A stretch of 11,197 nt of DNA from positions 1-11,197 of the forward strand of contig SOJB01000060.1 in assembly GCA_004376695.1 (NCBI GenBank), read 5' to 3'. Made by a program: the position numbers and the translations under genes. Within the stretch, counting starts at the first letter, position 1; every line of letters begins with the position of its first letter. Shown piece by piece: positions 5,842 to 11,197 of the stretch. This stretch comes from Dehalococcoidia bacterium. GTDB lineage: Bacteria; Chloroflexota; Dehalococcoidia; GIF9; AB-539-J10. The notes under the pieces were generated by a model, which was not told the origin of the DNA, ran no database searches, and saw only the letters and a program-made list of their open reading frames with translations.

Positions 5842-6618
5842 GTGGAAATTCAGATCCTGGGTGCCCATTCATCTGAGCTACGAGGGGCACGGTTAGCTTC
5901 TCTCCTGATTGACAGCACTCTGCTTATGGATGCTGGAGGAGTGACCTCTGCCCTCCCACTGCCCGAGCAGAAGAAGATCAAGACTGTGTTGCTCACGCAC
6001 CACCATTTCGACCACACCCGAGACCTGGTCACTCTGGCTGCCAACATCGGTTATTACTGGCAAGGGCAGCTAGTAGTTCACGCACTGCGCTATACGCTTG
6101 ACATTGTCACTAAATACCTTCTTGACGGCACCATGTATCTCAACTTTCTTGAATACCCCAGCAAAGAGAACCCTTCTCTTATACTTGAGGCTGTTGAGCC
6201 TTATAGCAGCAAAGCCATTGCCGGTTATGATGTCTTGGCCGTGCCGGTGAAGCATTCCGTACCTGCGGTTGGCTATCAAATCACCTCCACGGACGGGAAG
6301 AGCATGTTCTATACTGGCGATACCACAGGCGGACTATCTGATTGCTGGCAGCATGTTTCCCCTCAGCTGCTTGTTACTGAAGTCGCCGGACCCAACAAGT
6401 ATCAGGATTGGCTCAAGAAGGTTGGTCATCTCTGTGCAGGGTTCTTGAGAGAGGAGCTCATACAATTTCACAGCCTCAAAGGGTATTTACCTCGCGTGAT
6501 CGTTGTCCATATCGGGAATCGTTTCGAGGAGGAGATCAGGGAAGAGGTCACCCAGGTCGCCGAGGAACTGGAGGCAGACATAAGCCTCGGTTATGAAGAC
6601 ATGAAGGTCACCCTGTAA
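5842..6618 (+). CDS. MBL-fold metallo-hydrolase, class II cyclic-nucleotide phosphodiesterase-like
   Basis: This 258-residue cytoplasmic protein has the metallo-beta-lactamase fold. Metal ligands are visible in order: HHHFDH (H53, H55, D57, H58), H138 in KHSVPAVGY, D160 in YTGDTTGG, and H223 in VVHIGNRF near the C-terminus. GHL (H196) is also present. The KHSVPAVGY and GHL pattern resembles class II 3',5'-cyclic-nucleotide phosphodiesterases and relatives, but the substrate cannot be told from sequence. Translation starts at GTG 5842; no ATG is near, and the N-terminal MEIQILGAHSSE is the expected first strand. It follows padR by four bases and is probably co-transcribed with it. The next plus-strand gene is 458 bases away. 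Confidence 0.85.
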   Translation: MEIQILGAHSSELRGARLASLLIDSTLLMDAGGVTSALPLPEQKKIKTVLLTHHHFDHTRDLVTLAANIGYYWQGQLVVHALRYTLDIVTKYLLDGTMYLNFLEYPSKENPSLILEAVEPYSSKAIAGYDVLAVPVKHSVPAVGYQITSTDGKSMFYTGDTTGGLSDCWQHVSPQLLVTEVAGPNKYQDWLKKVGHLCAGFLREELIQFHSLKGYLPRVIVVHIGNRFEEEIREEVTQVAEELEADISLGYEDMKVTL

Positions 6619-6685
6619 ACAGCACGCACGGCATCATCGCTATTCTCTTCTATTCGCAAGTGCTTATGGCTCGCGCCCCACGGCC

Positions 6686-6714
6686 GGCGCCATGGCAACC
6701 CTTGCCACGGCGCC
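6686..6714. terminator. Strong hairpin between the MBL gene and the trpB remnant
   Basis: Arms 6686-6698 (GGCGCCATGGCAA) and 6702-6714 pair over 13 positions with one A/C mismatch and a CCC loop. It lies between two convergent ends: 68 bases after the MBL gene stop and 12 bases past the stop of the trpB remnant on the other strand. No T run follows on either strand, so it is not a canonical intrinsic terminator. It may act as a bidirectional stop, or be a repeat element. Confidence 0.5.
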
Positions 6715-6725
6715 AGTGAGTTTCT

Positions 6726-6968
6726 TCAGTCCACCTTTGGCAAATCTGCGAGTGCCTTCTCCACCAACTCCTTAGGGTATTCGTAATCCTGAAGCCTGCC
6801 TGATAAGTACTCATCATAGGCTCCCAGGTCGAAGTGCCCGTGTCCGCTGTGAGCTATCAAGATGGTTCTTGATTCACCTGCCTCCTTACAGCGAAGGGCT
6901 TCATCAATAGCCGCCTTGATGTTATGGCATGCCTCCGGCGCAGGAATAATGCCCTCGGCGCGGGCAAA
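6726..6968 (-). pseudogene. trpB: C-terminal remnant of class-2 tryptophan synthase beta chain (trpB2)
   Basis: An 80-codon minus-strand frame without a start codon reads FARAEGIIPAPE at its left end, then DEALRCKEAGE, SGHGHFDLGAYDEYLSG and DYEYPKELVEKAL, and stops at 6728-6726. This is the C-terminus of TrpB2-type tryptophan synthase beta, which joins indole and serine using PLP; SGHGHFD is the loop near the cofactor phosphate. The frame is closed at once upstream by a stop codon (6971-6969). About 14 bases further, in another frame, FEKAGLL may be the preceding FEAAxL segment, so a short insertion or shift seems to have struck there. The other 350 or so residues, with the catalytic lysine, are absent. 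It is a dead fragment lying in the leader of mutS2. Confidence 0.87.
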
Positions 6969-6995
6969 TCATCCATGGAGCCGAGAAGACCGGCT

Positions 6996-7025
6996 TTTTC
7001 AAAATCGGGGTAATTGCTTTATACT
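6996..7025 (+). promoter_or_regulatory. Candidate mutS2 promoter
   Basis: TATACT at 7020-7025 is preceded at 18 bases by TTTTCA (6996-7001), a four-of-six match to the -35 consensus. Transcription would begin near 7032, giving a leader of about 45 bases. The elements overlap the broken 5' part of the trpB remnant, so this promoter may have arisen in decayed coding DNA. Confidence 0.4.
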
Positions 7026-7076
7026 ATTCCCACGTTGATACCGCTATGACAGTATGATCGATGCAGGACGGTTGCC

Positions 7077-9461
7077 ATGAGCGACAGAGATTTGGAACTG
7101 CTTGAATTTCACAAGATAAGGGAGATACTGGCAGGCTTCGCCTCTTTCTCGGCCAGCCGACAGCTTTCCCTCAGCGTTAGTCCTCTCGCCGATGGAGAAG
7201 AGGTCTCTCTGCTGCTCAAGCAATCGACTGAGGCGCGTCGCCTGCTTTCACTCAGTCCCGACATTCACATCGGCGATGTTTCTGATATCCGGAACGTGGT
7301 AGAGATGGCGGCCCGTGGCAAAGTCCTCGAGCCTCAGACCCTGCTGGAGATTCAGAAGACACTTGAGTCTGCCCGTCGGCTACGAGGCAATCTGATGAAT
7401 CTATCAGATGAACTGCCTTTGCTCAGCAGTCTTGCCGAGGGCATTGTGGAACTGGCCGAGCTTGAAAAGGATATCAGTCGCTGCTTGGGTCCTACCGGCG
7501 AGCTGTTAGACACTGCCTCGCCCAGGCTCGCATCGGTGCGACATAGAATGCGGGAAGTACGCCAGCAGTTGCTCACTCAGTTGGAAGCCATAGTCAGGTC
7601 ACCCAGAAGACAGAAGATAATCCAGGAACCCATCATAACCGAAAGGGAAGGCCGGTTCGTGATTCCGGTCAAGGTGGAATGCCGCCGGGAGATAAAGGGC
7701 ATCGTCCACGATGTCTCCAATACCGGGGCCACTCTATTCATCGAGCCGTGGACAACCCTGGATATGGGCAATGAACTGCGTGAGTTGGTTATGGAAGAGA
7801 AGCATGAAATAGAAAGGATCCTGGGAACGCTCAGTTCTGAAGCCGGGGCACACGAAGGCGAGATTTCGCGGAATGTAGAGCTGATTGCGGAGATCGACCT
7901 GGCGCTGGCCAAGGCAAGATATGCCAGAGAGGTCGGAGCCACTGAACCTGTTATTGTTGCCGCTGGCAAAGGCGCGGAAGCCGACGGTGATGGATCGTCC
8001 GGTGTGCTCAGGCTACTCGAAGCCAGACATCCGCTCCTGGCACATAAGGCTGTGCCACTCTCGGTCGAAATTGGCAGCGATTTCTCCACTCTGGTTATTA
8101 CCGGACCCAATACTGGCGGTAAGACCGTCGCCCTCAAGACTATAGGGCTTCTCAGCCTGATGGCGCAGGCTGGCCTGCCCATCCCTGCTCGGGCCGAGAG
8201 CCGAATCCCTCTTTTCGACGGCGTCTTTGCCGATATCGGTGACGAGCAGAGCATCGAGCAGACACTCTCTACCTTCAGCTGGCACGTGGGCAATATTGTG
8301 CGTATCATCAACAGCGCCAGCAGAAAGAGCCTGGTGCTTCTCGACGAACTGGGCACCAACACGGACCCCGGTGAAGGCTCGGCTCTCGCTCGCTCTATCC
8401 TGCTCCATTTCCTGTCGCAACGAACGATGACCGTCGCTACCACTCACTACACGGAGTTGAAGGCACTGGCTCACACTACTGACGGTCTGCAAAACGCGTC
8501 CCTTGATGTTGATCCGCTTACGATGGCGCCCACATATCACCTGACAGTCGGTATCCCCGGCGGTAGCAATGCTCTGGCTACAGCGTCTCGCCTGGGATTG
8601 CCTCCGGAGATCATTCTCAACGCCAGAGACATGCTCACCAAAGGCACTCAGGAGCTCGAGACCCTGCTTACCCACTTGATGACCGAGCAGAAGGATGTGG
8701 AGCTGCTTCGCCGTAGCCTGGAGAAGGAAAGGGATGAAGCAGAACAGAGGAACGCTGAACTGGGAAACAGGCTGCGCCAGTTGGAAGAGGAGAAGCGAAG
8801 GATCATCAAGGAGACCCGTGATCAGATTGTTCGGGAGGCCGCTGGATTGCAGGGGAAGGTTCGAGAGGCGGCCTCAGAGTTGCGCAAGGAAAGATCCAGA
8901 GAGAGCATCGAGCAGGCAAAGAAGTCACTGGCAGAGGTGCAGGAACAATTGAGTGCCGAAGCGTGGCGGGCAACGGCGGTGGCAGGAACCGGTGAAGAAG
9001 AACAGGCAGGCCCAATCACCGCCGGTGATACCGTCTGGCTCAGAGAGGCGGGTCTGCAGGCAACCGTGCTCTCAGTGTCTGAGGAACGGGGACTCGTCGA
9101 AGTCCGCATCGGGAGGGCGAAGATGACCCTCAGCGTGGACAGCGTGGAAAAGAGGATACCCGTTAGCGGCACCGTGGAGCGGAGAATTGGCACGATAACG
9201 AGCGGATTGAGCAAACGGAGGGCCTCCCTTGAGCTTGATCTGCGGGGGAAGCGGGCAGAAGAGGTTGAGCTGGTCCTTGAGGACTACCTCGACGAAGCGT
9301 CTCTGGCCAACTTGACCCACGTTCGCATCATCCACGGTATCGGCACTGGCACGGTGCGCCAGATTGTCAGAGAGTTCCTTGCCTCTCATCCGCTGGTTGT
9401 GTCCTTTCGGGCCGGCGGGCAGGGTGAGGGCGGCGACGGTGTTACCATAGTCAGTATGTAG
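7077..9461 (+). CDS. mutS2: MutS2, ATPase with Smr endonuclease domain
   Basis: The product is 794 residues, like Bacillus MutS2 (about 785). It lacks the mismatch-binding N-terminal domain of MutS and begins with the lever/core region. The ABC-type ATPase has Walker A TGPNTGGKT (342-350), Walker B LVLLDELG (419-426) with D423 and E424, and H457 in TTHYTE. A long coiled coil spans about 528-625, followed by a KOW-like strand region (about 645-690). The C-terminal Smr domain shows LDLRG (720-724) and HGIGTG (753-758). Family work shows two roles: limiting recombination and, in Bacillus, binding collided ribosomes and splitting them. All motifs needed for ATPase and Smr function are present. 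AGGA precedes the ATG. A release-factor-like gene follows 34 bases after the stop and is probably co-transcribed. Confidence 0.96.
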   Translation: MSDRDLELLEFHKIREILAGFASFSASRQLSLSVSPLADGEEVSLLLKQSTEARRLLSLSPDIHIGDVSDIRNVVEMAARGKVLEPQTLLEIQKTLESARRLRGNLMNLSDELPLLSSLAEGIVELAELEKDISRCLGPTGELLDTASPRLASVRHRMREVRQQLLTQLEAIVRSPRRQKIIQEPIITEREGRFVIPVKVECRREIKGIVHDVSNTGATLFIEPWTTLDMGNELRELVMEEKHEIERILGTLSSEAGAHEGEISRNVELIAEIDLALAKARYAREVGATEPVIVAAGKGAEADGDGSSGVLRLLEARHPLLAHKAVPLSVEIGSDFSTLVITGPNTGGKTVALKTIGLLSLMAQAGLPIPARAESRIPLFDGVFADIGDEQSIEQTLSTFSWHVGNIVRIINSASRKSLVLLDELGTNTDPGEGSALARSILLHFLSQRTMTVATTHYTELKALAHTTDGLQNASLDVDPLTMAPTYHLTVGIPGGSNALATASRLGLPPEIILNARDMLTKGTQELETLLTHLMTEQKDVELLRRSLEKERDEAEQRNAELGNRLRQLEEEKRRIIKETRDQIVREAAGLQGKVREAASELRKERSRESIEQAKKSLAEVQEQLSAEAWRATAVAGTGEEEQAGPITAGDTVWLREAGLQATVLSVSEERGLVEVRIGRAKMTLSVDSVEKRIPVSGTVERRIGTITSGLSKRRASLELDLRGKRAEEVELVLEDYLDEASLANLTHVRIIHGIGTGTVRQIVREFLASHPLVVSFRAGGQGEGGDGVTIVSM

Positions 9462-9495
9462 CCGCAGCGTTTAGTTAAGCAGGCTGGTCAGTAGT

Positions 9496-10248
9496 ATGCT
9501 CATATCAAGGAAGTTCCGCCTTGCCAGGTCGAGAATGTTCGGCTTTCTCGATGAACTGGCGGCAACGGACGGCAGCGCTATATCCTTATACTTGCCGCAG
9601 CGTACGTCATTGGTCACAGTCAAAGAATTGCTGGGAAAGGCCTCTGTCTCCAGTGTCGCGCCGTCAGGCATCGATGAAATCATTTCCGGCTCGCAGACCG
9701 GGGCGGTGCTCTTCTGGGGTCTGTCGCGGAAGTACCTGGTTCTGCCCCCATTCCCGATTAAAGAAGAACATGTCAATAACGGCTATGACGTTGAGCCGCT
9801 GCGTTCCCTTCTTAGTCATGATTTCCTTATCGGCCTGATCCTGATCCGATTGGGCGCATACAGCATCGGCGTCTGCCGGGGCTCAGTGTTACTTGACAGC
9901 AAAACGGGAACGGGTCTCGTGCACGGCCGGCACAAGAAGGGTGGGTCTTCGCAGGCGCGGTTCGCCCGTCACCGAGAAAAACAGATAGAGTACTTCCTGG
10001 ACCGGGTTTGCGGTCATGTGCGGGAACATATCGAGCCGCATGCTCGGTCACTCGACTACCTGGTCTATGGCGGGGCAAGAAGTACAATACTCTCACTGCG
10101 AAAGCGGTGCCCGTTCCTGGGTCAGTTTGAGAATCGCATCCTGCGCATGCTGCTGGACATACCTGAGCCGCGCAAGGCGGTGCTGGAAAAGGCCTTAGCC
10201 GATGTCTGGTCGACCAATGTTATTGAATGGTCCGAGGATACAGACTGA
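9496..10248 (+). CDS. Vms1-like release factor (VLRF1-type peptidyl-tRNA hydrolase)
   Basis: This 250-residue protein belongs, by its central signature, to the bacterial branch of the VLRF1 / eRF1-like family related to yeast Vms1 and human ANKZF1. The signature is VHGRHKKGGSSQARFARHRE, with the loop G149-G150-S151-S152-Q153; Q153 takes the place of the catalytic glutamine of the eRF1 GGQ loop. Vms1 and ANKZF1 cleave peptidyl-tRNA on stalled large subunits. The N-terminal 140 residues form the expected alpha/beta support, and the C-terminal part (LDYLVYGGARSTI, RMLLDIPEP) matches the eRF1 domain 2-like end. Vms1's zinc finger and ankyrin repeats are absent, as usual in bacteria. No strong Shine-Dalgarno precedes the ATG. 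It lies 34 bases after mutS2, so it probably shares its transcript. Family assignment rests on the signature; substrate is inferred. Confidence 0.82.
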   Translation: MLISRKFRLARSRMFGFLDELAATDGSAISLYLPQRTSLVTVKELLGKASVSSVAPSGIDEIISGSQTGAVLFWGLSRKYLVLPPFPIKEEHVNNGYDVEPLRSLLSHDFLIGLILIRLGAYSIGVCRGSVLLDSKTGTGLVHGRHKKGGSSQARFARHREKQIEYFLDRVCGHVREHIEPHARSLDYLVYGGARSTILSLRKRCPFLGQFENRILRMLLDIPEPRKAVLEKALADVWSTNVIEWSEDTD

Positions 10249-10406
10249 TTCTTATTTGTTAGGCGAACATGAGCTTTACTGTTGTGGCACGTGGAAGTCC
10301 AGATCGTGCCCGGACTGCGAATCTCGAAATCTGGTTTCGGCATTGGCTTTCCGCTTCGTGTCAGCCAAGATTGAAGAGGATGCAGTTGTGCCAGCTTTCC
10401 GCAGGG

Positions 10407-10436
10407 TTGACAGGGCGGGGTGCGTGACATTACCAT
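10407..10436 (+). promoter_or_regulatory. Promoter of the RCC1-repeat lipoprotein gene
   Basis: TTGACA (10407-10412), an 18-base spacer and TACCAT (10431-10436) form a perfect -35 with a four-of-six -10. Transcription would start near 10443. A strong AGGAGG lies at 10472-10477, six bases before the ATG at 10484. The gene therefore has its own promoter, separate from mutS2. Confidence 0.6.
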
Positions 10437-10483
10437 AGACCGAGGGTTTCCAAAGAGCTGAACTGCGACAGAGGAGGTCAAGC

Positions 10484-11197
10484 ATGAAGTTAGTTCGTGC
10501 TTCGAAACGATACCGTTACGTGCAGATACCTGCGGTTCTTCTGGTTACGGCAGCCCTGATCCCAATGATGGTAGGCTGTGGTGATTATCCTGTTCAGTAC
10601 GACCTTACCATCTCGAGCACACGGGGCGGCGAGGTAACCAGTCCTGGCGAAGGGAGTTTTGCCTATGCGGAGGGAACAGTGGTCAACCTGGCGGCCGAAG
10701 CTGAGGATGGATACCGTTTTGTCAGATGGACCGGCAATGTGGACACCGTCGCCAACATCAACTCGGTCACAACGGCCATCACCATGAACGGCAGCTATTC
10801 CATAGCAGCTAGTTTTCAGCTCCGATATGCCTCGGTAGTTGCCGCAGGCAGCTATCACACGGTTGGGCTTAGAGCCGATGGCACGGTCGTGGCCGTGGGA
10901 CGGAACGATTATGAGCAGTGCGATGTCGGCGGCTGGAGTGACATAGTACAGGTGGCAGCAGGCGATTGGCACACAGTGGGGCTCAAGCACGATGACACCG
11001 TGGTCGCCATCGGCGACACCTTGTACGGCCAGTGCGACGTCGGCGACTGGAGCGGCATAATACAGATCGCAGCAGGCGCGCTGCATACAGTTGGGCTTAG
11101 TGGCGACGGCTCAGTGATCGCGGTCGGAGACGACTACTTAGGGCAGTGCGACGTCGGCGGCTGGAGTGACATAGTACAGGTGGCAGCAGGCGATTGG
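10484..11197 (+). CDS. Lipoprotein with InlB-like repeat and RCC1-like repeats (3' end cut by window)
   Basis: The visible 238 codons run open to the window edge. The protein starts with a positive N-terminus (KLVRASKRYRY), a hydrophobic stretch and a lipobox MVGC, so C32 is the likely lipidated residue on the outer face of the membrane. Residues about 40-113 look like a divergent InlB B-repeat (YDLTISSTRGGEV, GYRFVRWTG, MNGSYSIAASF), a domain common on bacterial cell surfaces. From 10838 on come 38-residue units of the RCC1 beta-propeller type: VAAG-x2-HTVGL-x-DGTV-x-AVG ending QCDVGGWSDIVQ. Three complete units and the start of a fourth are visible. These form blade-like surface proteins, usually of unknown partner. 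AGGAGG precedes the ATG at 10484. Function is not known. Confidence 0.88.
   Translation, partial: MKLVRASKRYRYVQIPAVLLVTAALIPMMVGCGDYPVQYDLTISSTRGGEVTSPGEGSFAYAEGTVVNLAAEAEDGYRFVRWTGNVDTVANINSVTTAITMNGSYSIAASFQLRYASVVAAGSYHTVGLRADGTVVAVGRNDYEQCDVGGWSDIVQVAAGDWHTVGLKHDDTVVAIGDTLYGQCDVGDWSGIIQIAAGALHTVGLSGDGSVIAVGDDYLGQCDVGGWSDIVQVAAGDW
10838..11197 (+). repeat. In-frame tandem repeat, 114-base period
   Basis: Units begin at 10838, 10952 and 11066, with a partial one at 11180. Each codes for 38 residues of an RCC1-like blade. A 45-base stretch at 10925-10969 recurs without change at 11153-11197, exactly two units later, while the unit between differs at many bases. This alternation points to recent duplication or gene conversion of a two-unit block. 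Confidence 0.85.

Noticed and set aside
7577..8675. Two long minus-strand open frames opposite mutS2
   Set aside because: They lie opposite the ATPase domain of MutS2, are Ser/Arg-rich as antisense shadows are, and have no motif or ribosome binding site.
10202..10438. Plus-strand frame of 78 codons with CPDC after the VLRF1 gene
   Set aside because: It starts inside the VLRF1 gene in another frame, lacks a ribosome binding site, and contains the likely lipoprotein promoter; a chance CxxC is the only motif.
10490..11086. Minus-strand open frame of 198 codons opposite the lipoprotein gene
   Set aside because: It mirrors the repeat period of the RCC1-like gene; the plus strand has the promoter, Shine-Dalgarno, lipobox and repeats.
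10838..11197. Regular repeats that could suggest a CRISPR array
   Set aside because: The 114-base period is in frame, encodes conserved residues throughout, and shows no repeat-spacer alternation.

Overview
The window looks like chromosomal DNA from an anaerobic bacterium, most likely an uncultured member of the Chloroflexi (Dehalococcoidia-like). This is an inference from gene content: a class-2 TrpB tail with the SGHGHFD motif, an FmdB protein with a Cys-rich tail, a Vms1-like release factor beside MutS2, Mo/W cofactor and [NiFe]-hydrogenase maturation genes, moderate GC, and a degraded ATTGCGAG-type intergenic repeat. No marker gene proves the assignment.

Left part (about 1-2760, minus strand). 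An operon with a near-consensus promoter (TTGACA-N17-TATATT) encodes a NifU-type Fe-S scaffold, an unrecognised seven-cysteine small protein and an FmdB-family zinc ribbon, and a hairpin terminator follows. Beyond the terminator lies a gene graveyard: unrecognised sequence, a MATE-family efflux pump reduced to two out-of-frame pieces, an intact hypA, and a hypB with a frameshift and a destroyed P-loop. The last 200 bases at the left edge hold nothing recognisable.

Middle part (about 2850-5840, plus strand). A repeat remnant and a TATAAT promoter precede moeA-mobB-mogA, a compact operon for the last steps of molybdenum (or tungsten) cofactor synthesis. A PadR-family repressor follows from its own promoter, which contains inverted repeats. 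Four bases after it is a metallo-beta-lactamase-fold hydrolase resembling class II cyclic-nucleotide phosphodiesterases.

Right part (about 6620-11197). A strong hairpin and an 80-codon C-terminal remnant of class-2 trpB (minus strand) fill the gap before mutS2. MutS2 (794 residues, ATPase plus Smr domain) is followed 34 bases later by a Vms1-like release factor (VLRF1 type) with a GGSSQ catalytic loop. MutS2 splits collided ribosomes in other bacteria, and Vms1-type enzymes cut peptidyl-tRNA left on the large subunit, so this pair is a plausible two-step ribosome rescue module and the most interesting content here. The window ends inside a lipoprotein gene with an InlB-like repeat domain and 38-residue RCC1-like repeats.
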